A DNA stretch of 64,000 nt from DASPJQ01 sp035299065 (lineage in GTDB: Bacteria > Bacteroidota > Bacteroidia > Flavobacteriales_D > UBA2798): NCBI GenBank assembly GCA_035299065.1, contig DATGXI010000066.1:1-64000 (forward strand). The letters run 5' to 3'. The notes below the pieces were generated by a model. It worked only from the letters and a program-made list of their open reading frames with translations. It was not told where the DNA came from and did no database searches. Position 1 is the first letter of the stretch; the number at the start of each line of letters is the position of its first letter. The translations under genes and the position numbers were made by a program. This document shows, one piece after another, positions 8,837 to 18,700 of this stretch.

Positions 8837-10513
8837 TCACAAAACAGATTTTTCCTGGCTAAGCGGTTTGTATGCAAGAATTTTGTGTTGATGCGCAATA
8901 CTAACGGCCTCAGCCCGGCCTTTAACCAACAGCTTTGAGTAGATTCGCCTTAGATGGGTTTTTACTGTGGCACGGGAAAGAAATAATTTGTCGGCAATTT
9001 CCTGGTCGGTCCAGCCCAAAGCCAAATGGGATAATACTTCTGTTTCGCGTTCTGATAAAGACAAAAGTGTTGAAGGCAATTCCTGTGATTTTCCTGAGGC
9101 ATAAAAAGTTCGCAGAAGTTGCTCTTTTTCTTTTAAGGTTAGTGTTAATGATTGGGTTTGTTCTTCAAATGCTGTTATCAGTTCTTCTTTTTGCTGAACA
9201 CTCATAAAAAGAAGTTTGTTTTGGATTTCCTGTTGTTCGTGGCGTTCTTTTATAAGAATAAGCTGTGCATTCAGCATTGTTTTTTTTCGCTTTCCACTAT
9301 AATACATCGCGGTTGTGAACACCGTTATGATTATGAATATTGCGCACGCACCTATCCACGCAATGAGTTTTGCCTGCTGTGTTTTAATGCGTTCATTTTT
9401 TTGTGCAACAAGCGTGTTTTTTTCACTTATGGTTCGTTTGAGCTTTTCATATTGATACCGGGATTCGAATTCAGCAATGGATTTGATATTGTCTTCATTG
9501 ATCAACGAATCGCTGTATAAGCTAACAGTGTCTTTGTAAAAGAGGGCTCTTTCAAATTTTTTGTTCACTTTTTCAATGTCGGCCATAGTTGCGTAAACAT
9601 CTTTCAGTAAAGCGTAAGCACGAATGCTTTTACCTTGTGCAAAAGCCTGTTTGTTGTAAAATAATGCGCTGTCAGCCCTGTTTTTTGCCAACCACAATTT
9701 TGCCAGGTTGTTTTGGGTTGTGGCTATGTCTTTAACGTTTTTGTATTTTAATCGTATGGGCAAAGCTTTGGAAAAATAGGTATGGGCCTTATCCACCTGG
9801 TTGGATTTTAAACTTACCAAACCAAGGTTATTGTATGATCGGGCAATTGATTCTTCCCGCTTTAATTTAAGGTTAAGGACAAGGGCTTTTTTGTGAAAGG
9901 TGGCCGATTTTTCAAGGTCATTCAAATTATAATAAGTTATTCCAATGTTGTTATAACCAGCAGCCAAACCAGCTGAATCGCGCAGAGCCAATTTTACTTT
10001 AACCGACTGCTCATAATATTGAACGGCTTTGAAATAATTTTTTTGCAGGTCATATACAATACCAATGTTGTTTAAGGCAAAAGCAGTGCCTTGTTTATGC
10101 CCCGCTTTTTCCATGCATTTAAGGGCTTCAATAAAATTTTTTGCGGAATTTTTGTAGTCACCTTTACCGGCATAAGCTTTTCCAATAATGGTATAGCACT
10201 CTCCGGTAAGCAACCAGTTTTGCAGCGGTTTTGATGTTAATGCCGCTTGCCCCGCTACCGCAATAGCCTCATCGTATTCTCCACGAATGCGTAAAAACTC
10301 AGCCTTTTTATTCTGGAACAATACCTGGAGTTCTGTTTTATGTTGTTGTTTAGCATCGTTAATTTGGGTATTAACCCAGGGCATAAATTTTTTTTCGTGA
10401 TGTTCAATCAGGCTATCGGCCATGTGATTAAGAACTGGCGGTAATACGGGATCTTGCGTATACACAAGATTGGTTTTGAGCGCCATTAAAATGATAACGG
10501 TGTAGTTTTTCAT
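8837..10513 (-). CDS. TPR sensor with membrane helix and C-terminal LuxR-type DNA-binding domain
   Basis: 558 residues from ATG 10513; an upstream start at 10543 adds ten residues in front of the signal-like MKNYTVIILMALKTNLVYTQ. TPR repeats fill about residues 70-330 (FALNNIGIVYDLQKNYFKAVQYYEQS and similar). A membrane helix (LIAWIGACAIFIIITVFTT) comes next, then a long coiled region and a GerE/LuxR helix-turn-helix with LSERETEVLSHLALGW and SRATVKTHLRRIYSKL. This is a one-component membrane-bound transcription factor type common in Bacteroidota. The small LuxR protein at 11073 shares the TVKTHLRRI motif. Confidence 0.88.
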   Translation of the reverse strand: MKNYTVIILMALKTNLVYTQDPVLPPVLNHMADSLIEHHEKKFMPWVNTQINDAKQQHKTELQVLFQNKKAEFLRIRGEYDEAIAVAGQAALTSKPLQNWLLTGECYTIIGKAYAGKGDYKNSAKNFIEALKCMEKAGHKQGTAFALNNIGIVYDLQKNYFKAVQYYEQSVKVKLALRDSAGLAAGYNNIGITYYNLNDLEKSATFHKKALVLNLKLKREESIARSYNNLGLVSLKSNQVDKAHTYFSKALPIRLKYKNVKDIATTQNNLAKLWLAKNRADSALFYNKQAFAQGKSIRAYALLKDVYATMADIEKVNKKFERALFYKDTVSLYSDSLINEDNIKSIAEFESRYQYEKLKRTISEKNTLVAQKNERIKTQQAKLIAWIGACAIFIIITVFTTAMYYSGKRKKTMLNAQLILIKERHEQQEIQNKLLFMSVQQKEELITAFEEQTQSLTLTLKEKEQLLRTFYASGKSQELPSTLLSLSERETEVLSHLALGWTDQEIADKLFLSRATVKTHLRRIYSKLLVKGRAEAVSIAHQHKILAYKPLSQEKSVL

Positions 10514-10625
10514 GTACTTCTTTTGGAGGACAACAGGCATCAAATATACAATTAACTAAAAATTCATCCTTTTGAACGACAAGAAAGATTATTGATACCC
10601 ATAGTTTTGCGTCAAAATTAACAAC

Positions 10626-11051
10626 ATGAAAAAACAACTTACAATTTTAAGTTTAGCCCTTGCAATGGTTGCATGTGGCTCAAAGCCAAGCGAAAGCTCA
10701 GAAACTGCCCAGGAAACAAAGGGAGGCGATAATTGGCAGGATTTTACAAAAGACAATATTGCCGGCAATTGGGAGGTAATCAGTTTTGAATCGGAGGTAG
10801 ACGATACCCAGGCACTTAAAAACAAGGAGTTTAATTTTAACGGTGATACCCTCAAGCTTACCTATTTCTTTAAGGGAACTAAGGCTGAAACAAAATCGTG
10901 TTTTTATGAACTTACCCAGGAGGGTACTATTAAAATTACTGTACCCATGGAAAATGGTGAAAAGTGGATTGAATTCAGCGGGGGTATTGATAATGGTGAT
11001 TTGAGTTTAAATCATAACGGAAAGTTCATTAAGCTTAAAAAAGCAAATTAA
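10626..11051 (+). CDS. Small lipocalin-like lipoprotein
   Basis: 141 residues. The signal peptide MKKQLTILSLALAMVAC ends in a lipobox Cys followed by GSKPSES. The mature chain begins with a polar linker and then DNIAGNWEVISFESEV, the opening strand of lipocalin-like domains, and ends with a KFIKLKKAN strand. It precedes a stand-alone LuxR helix-turn-helix gene by 21 bases and probably shares its transcript. Function unknown. Confidence 0.72.
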   Translation: MKKQLTILSLALAMVACGSKPSESSETAQETKGGDNWQDFTKDNIAGNWEVISFESEVDDTQALKNKEFNFNGDTLKLTYFFKGTKAETKSCFYELTQEGTIKITVPMENGEKWIEFSGGIDNGDLSLNHNGKFIKLKKAN

Positions 11052-11072
11052 AAACGAATAAGTGCTTTTCAC

Positions 11073-11270
11073 ATGAAAGAAAAATTATCGGCACGCGAAG
11101 TGCAGGTGATGGAATGCTTGCAAAAAGGCATGTCAAATGATGAAATTGCACGGAAATTAAGTTTGTCAGTAACCACAGTTAAAACGCATTTAAGGCGTAT
11201 TTTTATAAAATTGAATGCGGACTCGCGCCTGCAGGCTGTATATAAGTATCAATCCAACACAAAGAAATGA
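11073..11270 (+). CDS. Stand-alone LuxR/GerE helix-turn-helix protein
   Basis: Only 65 residues, essentially one GerE domain: LSAREVQVMECLQKGMS, then DEIARKLSLSVTTVKTHL and RRIFIKLNADSRLQAVYKY. No receiver or sensor domain is attached. It lies 21 bases after a lipoprotein gene and four bases before the beta-propeller gene, so the three likely form one operon. It may be a small dimerising regulator, or the output domain left over from a TPR-LuxR protein like the one at 8837. Confidence 0.8.
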   Translation: MKEKLSAREVQVMECLQKGMSNDEIARKLSLSVTTVKTHLRRIFIKLNADSRLQAVYKYQSNTKK

Positions 11271-11273
11271 ATT

Positions 11274-12587
11274 ATGAAAAAAATGAAATTAATTGTTATA
11301 CTAAGCGCCTTCCTCATTGGTATAACCAACGATTCCTATGCGTTTAAAGGCGATTTGACCCAATTGGTAAAACGCCCGGGCAAAAATGAACTTTACGTTT
11401 GCGGAGAATTTAAAACCGTTTTTGTGCTTGATGCCAAAACAGGTGAAACCATACGAACGTTTTCGGTTGATGAGGCGGGCATAACAAGCCTGCAATTTAC
11501 ACCTGATGGATCAATTTTACTTGCGGCAAACTACAACACCGTTCACTTGCTGGATCCCAATACAGGATCGAAACTAAAATCAATAAAAGGTGCTAATTTT
11601 ATTTTGTCACAGGCAGGTAAATATATTATTAATATGGATCGTTGGGGAAAAAAGGTTCAATTGCTCAACAGTTCTGATGGCACAATTATCAATACCATTG
11701 CATGCGATTTTGAACCGGTTTATGCTTCGTTGTCGCCTGAAAGTGATAAATTATACATAATGGGCAATGCACAGGAAATTAAGAACGAAAAGTCTTTGCT
11801 GACGCAAGAGGTAAAGGCAGTAGCAGGCTACAACACCTACAACAAAGCCTTTATGGATCAACAGGCCGACAAGAAAGGTGCAGCGTTTTTGGAGGTGGAT
11901 GTTAATTCGTTTAAAGCAAAACCCGTGGTCATGATTCCGTATACACCAGGTATGAGTACGTTTGGCAAATTAATCTCAGCATACAACACCAACATATACA
12001 TCATGTCATTTGAAATGTTTATCAAAGTTGATAAGTCAGGAAAAGCATACCCTATGGAAACGGACCTTTCAAATTTTGCTTACGCTGCCGAAAACACATC
12101 AACAGGACGCTATATTGTAAATGCTTCCGGCTTAAAAGGGTTTATTTATGATTGTGAAACGAATAAGTATGCTTCCTACAATGCTGCTGATTTCATGAGT
12201 TCTGTTTATGCAATGGATATATGTACATCAAACGACACTATTTATCTATTAGGTTCCGATTACACAATTCTAACAATGGATACAAAAGGAAATGTGTATA
12301 AGAAATTCAGGTTAAGTAACCCGGGTGAGGGTATAAAGTTTGGAACATATTATACCAATGGATACACTACAAAAGAGCTACGAGACAAGGAAGCATTAAT
12401 TGTAAATACATTGTTAAAGGAAAAATCGTTGCCTGAAATTGATTTGGAAACAAGTTTGTCCAACGGAGACAAGGAACCCCTTATTGGTGCGTTTAGTACC
12501 TATGAAGAAGCCAGTGATTTCGTAAAGGAATTAAAGGAAAGAAAATTGAATTACGTTGTAAAAATTTATCCGGTCAGTGTAAAATAA
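11274..12587 (+). CDS. Exported beta-propeller protein with SPOR-like C-terminus
   Basis: 437 residues with a signal peptide (MKKMKLIVILSAFLIGITND). The body has WD40/YVTN-like repeat phrases such as VFVLDAKTGETIRTF, LLDPNTGSKLKSI and LLNSSDGTIINTI, indicating a beta-propeller. The last 45 residues (IGAFSTYEEASDFVKELKER followed by NYVVKIYPV) look like a SPOR domain, a fold that binds denuded peptidoglycan; this is by pattern only. The gene starts four bases after the small LuxR gene. Function unknown. Confidence 0.65.
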   Translation: MKKMKLIVILSAFLIGITNDSYAFKGDLTQLVKRPGKNELYVCGEFKTVFVLDAKTGETIRTFSVDEAGITSLQFTPDGSILLAANYNTVHLLDPNTGSKLKSIKGANFILSQAGKYIINMDRWGKKVQLLNSSDGTIINTIACDFEPVYASLSPESDKLYIMGNAQEIKNEKSLLTQEVKAVAGYNTYNKAFMDQQADKKGAAFLEVDVNSFKAKPVVMIPYTPGMSTFGKLISAYNTNIYIMSFEMFIKVDKSGKAYPMETDLSNFAYAAENTSTGRYIVNASGLKGFIYDCETNKYASYNAADFMSSVYAMDICTSNDTIYLLGSDYTILTMDTKGNVYKKFRLSNPGEGIKFGTYYTNGYTTKELRDKEALIVNTLLKEKSLPEIDLETSLSNGDKEPLIGAFSTYEEASDFVKELKERKLNYVVKIYPVSVK

Positions 12588-12705
12588 ATGGTAAGCCAGA
12601 CATAAATCTCCTTTGATTTTGTATAGCTAACTTTTAATGTAACAAGCCCCAAGGGAAATATTTATTTATAAATGTACCGGGGATAACGTTTTACTTTAGT
12701 ACGAT

Positions 12706-13284
12706 TTACCTGTTGCCTGGCCGGTTATGGTCATCATCAACCCCATATACCATCCACTGCAGCAAAAAAACAAGAAATAAAATGGCAGCCGATGCCCAGG
12801 TCCATACAATAGCAAGTTGCAACGAAACGGCAGCCGTATTGTTGATGAGCGAAAACAGGAAGGCTAAAATCCCAATTTCAACAACTATGATGGCTGTCAA
12901 TATAAGTATGTAGCCAAGTACCTGTGCATTTTTTTTCGCGTTGGACACAGGTTCTTTTTTTGCAGGTGCGGCATTCGTGCTGTCAGGTGAGCTTGTTATT
13001 TCCTCAACAGGATCTTTGTCAAAAGTTTGATATCTATCTGAAATAATTTTCGCTTCAAAAGTTGTTTCGGAAACAGGAAAAGAAGCTGAAGTAGGCACTA
13101 TTGGAGAAATAACCGGATCTGTTTTTTGAATAAACAGGGTATCGGTCTGAAATTTTTTTACCAGGTTAGTTTCCAGTGTTAATTCTACGCCACCAATGCG
13201 CTTACCGGCATAGAACTTAGCCATGTTGCAGGATTGTAACCCGCTAACAACGACCAGGACAGTACACGCAAAAATGAATTTCAT
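12706..13284 (-). CDS. Lipoprotein with two C-terminal membrane helices, paralog of the gene at 7307
   Basis: 192 residues from ATG 13284 (a start at 13326 would add 14 residues before the signal). The signal ends VVSGLQSC and continues NMAKFYAGKRIGG, matching SCNMGKFYANKRI in the gene at 7307. The middle is acidic and Ser/Thr-rich. Two hydrophobic helices close the protein (IIVVEIGILAFLFSLI and AAILFLVFLLQWMVYG). No known family is evident. The paralog pair brackets the sensor/regulator genes on the same strand. Confidence 0.6.
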   Translation of the reverse strand: MKFIFACTVLVVVSGLQSCNMAKFYAGKRIGGVELTLETNLVKKFQTDTLFIQKTDPVISPIVPTSASFPVSETTFEAKIISDRYQTFDKDPVEEITSSPDSTNAAPAKKEPVSNAKKNAQVLGYILILTAIIVVEIGILAFLFSLINNTAAVSLQLAIVWTWASAAILFLVFLLQWMVYGVDDDHNRPGNR

Positions 13285-13383
13285 AGGTTGGTGAACGAAG
13301 GTATGTTTTATATCCTGCACAATCAACCCAAAACACCGTTAACAAAACCAAAAAAACCGCAGGCTTTTTATTTTTTTAACAGG

Positions 13384-13902
13384 TCATATTTTCAATCCCA
13401 TACCTTTCATTGCCAGCAGCGCTTCAGCATTTCCTTTGGCATCGTTTACAGGATTATGATCGTGTTTGGTTTTACGGAATAGTTTTTTCCATTCATTGTT
13501 TACGCCCGCATCCATTTTCATGCCGCAATATAAATCGCCAATCCTGCGCGCTGAAAACCCAAACGGATTTTTACCCAGGTAAGAATGGAAATAATAATTG
13601 ATCCATTGCCAGTCAAAGGCTGGGTTATCGCTTATGAAAATGGCACGGCCTTTTGTATGCTGTGAAATCCATTCAGCAAAGTTGCCCATCACAATTTTAG
13701 GATCGTCAAATTGCTCATGTTGTTCGCGCGTAATTCCGCTCACAGCAAGGGCATCGGGAATCCATTCAGTTGAAATGGGTTTTGTTTTACCATAAAAGGT
13801 TTTGCTTAAGGTGGGTTCTACAACCACTGCCCCAAAGCATACCATTGAATATTTATGTGGAATGGGACCATCGGCCTCAACATCCACGACTATGTAACTC
13901 AT
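13384..13902 (-). CDS. DEDDh 3'-5' exoribonuclease-like protein
   Basis: 172 residues from ATG 13902; the longer frame adds an unlikely basic leader. The DEDDh (RNase T/DnaQ fold) residues are visible: DVEADG near the start, NPAFDWQWI in the middle, and HNPVNDAKGNAEAL at the end with the catalytic His and Asp. The short length and lack of other domains fit the small 3'-5' exoribonuclease group (Rv2179c-like) rather than DNA polymerase proofreading subunits. It lies 97 bases downstream of rtcB on the same strand, so a shared transcript is likely; trimming RNA ends before ligation is a plausible role. Confidence 0.78.
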   Translation of the reverse strand: MSYIVVDVEADGPIPHKYSMVCFGAVVVEPTLSKTFYGKTKPISTEWIPDALAVSGITREQHEQFDDPKIVMGNFAEWISQHTKGRAIFISDNPAFDWQWINYYFHSYLGKNPFGFSARRIGDLYCGMKMDAGVNNEWKKLFRKTKHDHNPVNDAKGNAEALLAMKGMGLKI

Positions 13903-13921
13903 ATTCGTTTTAAGTTTTTTT

Positions 13922-13984
13922 GCCACAGATTTCACTGATAGGCACACATTTTATTTACCTGTGAAAATCTGTGTTATCTGTGGC
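13922..13984. repeat. Palindromic repeat, copy 1, on the 3' side of rtcB
   Basis: A 63-bp imperfect palindrome with ends GCCACAGAT and ATCTGTGGC between rtcB and the exoribonuclease gene. Copy 2 lies on the other side of rtcB in the opposite orientation. The sequence belongs to a CACAGAT-rich type of intergenic repeat. Confidence 0.7.
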
Positions 13985-13999
13985 TGTTTTTATTTGTAT

Positions 14000-15427
14000 T
14001 TAATCTTCCTTACTTCCATCATCGGCCATACGCACCATTTTTGGTGTAAATTTTGCCAATACATCAACAAGTTCAGTTTGTGCTGCCATAACGGTATGGA
14101 TATCTTTATACGCCATTGGCGCTTCATCCAAACCTGCACCAATCAATGTTACGCCATGATCGTTTAAAATCTTTTGCATATCACCTTTTGAAATGTTTTT
14201 AATGGCAGCTGTACGGCTCATTTGACGTCCTGCACCATGCGATGCTGAATTCACCGAAGTTGTTTCACCTTTTCCACGCACCAAGAATCCTGGCGCTGTC
14301 ATTGATCCCGGAATAATTCCCATCACTCCTTTTGCAGCAGGTGTTGCTCCTTTACGGTGTACAATCACATCCTGTCCATTGAATTTTTCCTTCCAGGCAA
14401 AGTTATGGTGGTTCTCCACACGTGCCAATAATGTTCCGCCAATGGCTTTGGTCAGTTTATCGTGAATTACCTGGTGACATGCCGAAGCATAATCTCCTGC
14501 TAAATTCATGGCTAACCAATATTCTTGTCCTTCAGCAGAATTCAAGTCTAAGTACGCTAAATTTTTTGCCGCATCCGGTAGTTTACAGATTTCTTTTGCC
14601 AACTGGGTATAATGACCTGCAATGGTTGCACCAAATCCACGCGAACCTGAATGCGTCAGCAAAGCCAAATACTTTCCTTTCGGAATGTTTAACTCCTTGT
14701 CATCGTTCAGCATTTCAATAATTCCCCATTCCACAAAGTGATTTCCACCACCTGATGTTCCCAACTGCGCAACAGCTTTATCCTGTAATTTTTTGATGAA
14801 CGGATTTGTGTTGAATTCTGAACGGTCTAAAACCTCGTGGTTCACCTGTTCATTTTTTTTCCACTCCTGTCCCGCACCAAATTTTGAATGCGCAATCAAT
14901 TCACGTTTGAATTTTGACTGGTTATCCAAAAATGCGTTTTCGGTTATATCGTAAATGGACAAACACATACGGCATCCAATATCAACACCAACTCCGTAAG
15001 GAATCACCGCATTGTTTGCAGCCAGTACACCACCAATAGGCAATCCATATCCCTGGTGCGCATCAGGCATCAATGCGCCTGCAACGGTCACCGGTAATTT
15101 CATGGCAATGTTCATTTGGTCCAATGCACCCTGTTCAATATGGCCAGCACCAAAAATGGCATAGGCATCACCTTTTTCCTTCAGCGCAATTTCCGGAACG
15201 TATCCTTCAGGCTTTGGTTTCTCTACCAGTTCTTTTGCTACACCTGCCAGTTGAGCGTGGTCCAGGTAATGTGCGGGTTGCGCCAATACATCGGCCAATA
15301 ATTTCAACACATCTTCTTTTGTATGGTTGCTGAAATATTTTTCCATTAACTGGATGGCGTTTCCAATGGCACGTCCCTGAGGGAAACCAATGTTTTTTAA
15401 GTCATCGCCTGTAATTGTTGTTTTCAT
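14000..15427 (-). CDS. rtcB: RtcB RNA-splicing ligase
   Basis: 475 residues, usual length for bacterial RtcB. It joins RNA 2',3'-cyclic phosphate or 3'-phosphate ends to 5'-OH ends with GTP and Mn2+. Visible motifs: GVGVDIGCRMCLSI with the metal-binding Asp and Cys near 146-155, GTSGGGNHFVEWG, LTHSGSRGFG, ENHHNFAWKE, VHRKGATPA, and SASHGAGRQMSR near 392 with the His that carries GMP. No truncation is seen. The promoter region holds the palindrome ACTACGCAA-N5-TTGCGTAGT found again before TROVE and WYL, so it probably belongs to that regulon. An exoribonuclease gene follows. No rtcA is present in the window. Confidence 0.97.
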   Translation of the reverse strand: MKTTITGDDLKNIGFPQGRAIGNAIQLMEKYFSNHTKEDVLKLLADVLAQPAHYLDHAQLAGVAKELVEKPKPEGYVPEIALKEKGDAYAIFGAGHIEQGALDQMNIAMKLPVTVAGALMPDAHQGYGLPIGGVLAANNAVIPYGVGVDIGCRMCLSIYDITENAFLDNQSKFKRELIAHSKFGAGQEWKKNEQVNHEVLDRSEFNTNPFIKKLQDKAVAQLGTSGGGNHFVEWGIIEMLNDDKELNIPKGKYLALLTHSGSRGFGATIAGHYTQLAKEICKLPDAAKNLAYLDLNSAEGQEYWLAMNLAGDYASACHQVIHDKLTKAIGGTLLARVENHHNFAWKEKFNGQDVIVHRKGATPAAKGVMGIIPGSMTAPGFLVRGKGETTSVNSASHGAGRQMSRTAAIKNISKGDMQKILNDHGVTLIGAGLDEAPMAYKDIHTVMAAQTELVDVLAKFTPKMVRMADDGSKED

Positions 15428-15442
15428 CGTTTATTTTTTTTG

Positions 15443-15509
15443 GCCACAGATAACACAGGTGGTTACAGATAATTTTTTTGAATCAGTGTATATCTGTGAA
15501 ATCTGTGGC
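15443..15509. repeat. Palindromic repeat, copy 2, on the 5' side of rtcB
   Basis: A 67-bp relative of the repeat at 13922 with the same 9-bp ends, in inverted orientation (GCCACAGATAACACAG here matches the complement of the other copy). It lies between the rtcB start codon and its predicted promoter, so it would be part of the rtcB leader RNA. Confidence 0.7.
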
Positions 15510-15535
15510 GATTTCAAGGTCTCATTTATTTCACG

Positions 15536-15576
15536 ATACAAAGGAATAACGTCACTACGCAACCAAATTGCGTAGT
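15536..15576 (-). promoter_or_regulatory. rtcB promoter with WYL-type palindromic operator
   Basis: ACTACGCAA-CCAAA-TTGCGTAGT (15554-15576) is a perfect 9-bp inverted repeat. On the rtcB strand it is followed after exactly ten bases by CTTTGTAT (15536-15543), a TAnnTTTG-like -7 element. The same two parts with the same 10-base gap occur before the TROVE gene. The operator would cover the -33 to -10 region, where a bound protein blocks or directs RNA polymerase. Confidence 0.82.
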
Positions 15577-15716
15577 AAAAATTATTTTCAAAATTTTCGC
15601 AATAGCCCTGTAAAACAGGCTGATAGATCAAAAAAATAACACTTTAATGGGAAATCTGGGTTACTAATTGAACCAATTGGTATTAAAGATGTAGAACCTG
15701 TAACCAAGTTAATTCT

Positions 15717-18700
15717 ATGATTAAGACGCGCGTTTTGTTTGTATGCACCCTGGGATTTATTTTCACCGCATACGGTATTTTCAACATTGGTTTAAAAGAG
15801 CCGGTTATTTATAATGAAAAGCAGGTTTCAGAAGCCGCTGCCGAAAGCAACGACACTGTTGACGAGACACCTCCCGCAATGCCGCAATTGCTGGTAAAGC
15901 GCAAAGAGGATTCGGAAAAAAGCGAACCGCTCGAATTAAAATCGGTAAAACTGAACGTAACTACGGTTGGTAACATTGCCCAAACAACTATGGAATTGGT
16001 TTTTTACAATGACCTTGACCGCGATTTGGAAGGCGAGTTCTTTTTTCCATTAGCAGACGGTCAAAGCGTTTCAGGTTATGCGTTGGAGATAAATGGTGTG
16101 ATGCGCAAAGGTGTTGTACTGGAAAAACAAAAAGCACGTAAAGTGTTTGAAGAAGTCATTCGCCAGGGAATTGATCCCGGTCTTGCCGAATGGAGCAAAG
16201 GAAATAATTTTCACACACGCATTTTTCCCATTCCCGCAAAAGGAACAAAACGCGTAAGTGTAACACTTGACCAGGAATTGATTTCTGAAGACAGTGTGTT
16301 CAATTACATTATGCCCATGGATTTTGATACAGCAGTGGAGCAGTTTGGTTTTAACATCAAAGTTATTCAGCAAACACAGCAACCCTATTTTGACGATGGT
16401 ACCGAACAGGTGGAATTCCAGGGGAGAAATGAATCGTGGACAGCAAGTTTAACCAAAACAAATTATTTGCCCGATAAAGGTATAAAGTTTTCCATCCCCA
16501 AAGTAAAAGGCATGCCAAACGTGTTCGTGGAAAAATCTGAGAAGTACAGCGGGAAATATGCTTTTTATTATTGTACTGATCCGAAAAAAGACAGCACAAA
16601 TACAAAAAAAACAAATGAAACAGCATACGAAGGCATTAAAAAAATGCCTGCAAAAATCTGCATCCTGTGGGACGCTTCCGGATCGGCACTCAAACGCAAC
16701 CTTGAAAAAGAACTGCGTGTTATTGGCGCATATTTAAGTAAAATAGGCAATGTAAATGTTCAGGTAATCCCGTTTAACAACACTATATTACCAGCAAAGG
16801 ATTTCCAAATAAGCAACGGAGATGTTACCGAATTAACCAGCTACTTAAACAATATATTTTATGATGGAGGAACACAACTTGGTTTACTCAATTTGAAAAA
16901 ATATCTTTGTGATGAATTCATATTCGTTTCAGATGGTATTTCAAGCTTTGGTTTGAGCGATGTAGAACTTGCAACAACTCCCGTTATTGCACTTTCAAGC
17001 TCCCCGCAAGCTGATTATTCGGTTTTGAAAAGAATTGCCAATGAAACAGGAGGGCAGTACATCAATATGCTTAAATTATCGGAACAGGAAGTTGTGGGAT
17101 TGATTTCCACACCGGCATTGCATTACCTGGGCTATGATGTGTTGAGTGGAAATGTGAACGAAGTGTACCCTTCAATGCCTGTAGAGGTTGACAAAACATT
17201 TTCACTGGGTGGTATAATTGAAGGTTCACAGGCTGAAATCATGCTTAATTTTGGTTATGGCAAGGAAATTACACACAGGCAAAATGTCATTATAAAGAAT
17301 AAAGGCATTGAAACCGAAGGCATGGTGGAACACATTTGGGCCCTGAAAAAATTAAATGAACTGGATGTTGATTTTGAAAAAAACAAATTTCCCATAACCC
17401 AACATGGTTTAAAGCACGGTTTGGTAACGCGGTATACATCGTTGCTAGTGTTGGACCGCATTGAAGATTATGTGCGCCATAAAATTGTCCCGGCTGATCC
17501 ATCGCAAAAAAAAGAATATTATGCGTTGCTAAAGGAAAAGGAAGAGCAGGAAAGAGAAGCCGCTGCCGAAGAGCGCAAAACAAAAGCGCAACACATGGAT
17601 CAGGTAGTGGCGCAATTTAACGAACGCATTGCCTGGTGGAATACCGATTTCCACCCGGAAACATTAAAAAAACTGAAAAGAGAAAAAGGTAAAAAAACAG
17701 AAGACATGGTTGGGTCGGCCGATATGGCAATGGCTGACTCAACGGCCGCCACAACGGAAGAAGCTGCTGAGGAAGCTCCGGTTGAAGAAGAAGGCAGTGA
17801 CCTTGATTTAGGCCAACGCAATAGGGTAGGCAACAACAATGCAGTTCGTTTTGTTCCACCTGGCACGGTAGCACCACCACCACCGCCTCCGCCACCGGGT
17901 ACTGATGACCTTGAACGCAAGGCTGACATGAAAATTGCCAATTACGAACCGGAAACACCGTATTTAAAAGAATTAAAAAATGCATCACCCGCTGACTACA
18001 ATGCCGTGTACAGGAAATTGCGTGCGAAAAATGCAAAGTCGGCCATATTTTTTCTTGACGTAAGCAATTTCTTTTTCAAAAAAGGCGATAAGCAAAAAGC
18101 AATAACCATTTTATCCAACCTTGCTGAATTGCATCCTGAAGACCATTGCGTGTTGCGCGTTATGGCGCATAAGCTGGAGCAGGAGGAAGTGTATAATCTT
18201 TCAATTTTAACTTTTAAACAGCTGTTGGAAATACGCGATGAGGAACCGCAATCGTACCGTGACCTTGGTTTGGCCTATGCAGGCGCAAAACGTTACCAGG
18301 AAGCAATTGATTTGTTGTGCAAGGTAGTAAACGGCCAGTGGAACGGGCGTTTCCCGGGAATTGAAGTAATAGCCGCAACAGAAATCAATGCAATTATTGC
18401 TGAAAGCGGTGGTGGGTTAAAACTCGATTCGCTTGACAAACGGTTGATCAAACACATGCCCGTTGATGTGCGTGTGGTGATTAACTGGGACAATGATAAT
18501 TGCGACATGGATTTGTGGGTTGAAGATCCGTTGAATGAAACCTGCATGTATAATCATAATTTAACCCGCGCAGGCGGAAGAATATCAAATGATTTTACCG
18601 GTGGGTACGGACCTGAAGAGTTCATGGTAAAAAAAGCGGTAAAAGGCGGGTATAAAATACGCGTGAATTATTATGGATCGCGTCAAACAACCGTAATGGG

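Noticed and set aside
17600..18036. Minus-strand frames opposite the Pro-rich linker of VIT-vWA paralog 1
   Set aside because: They mirror the acidic and Pro-rich coding repeats; codon pattern follows the plus-strand gene.
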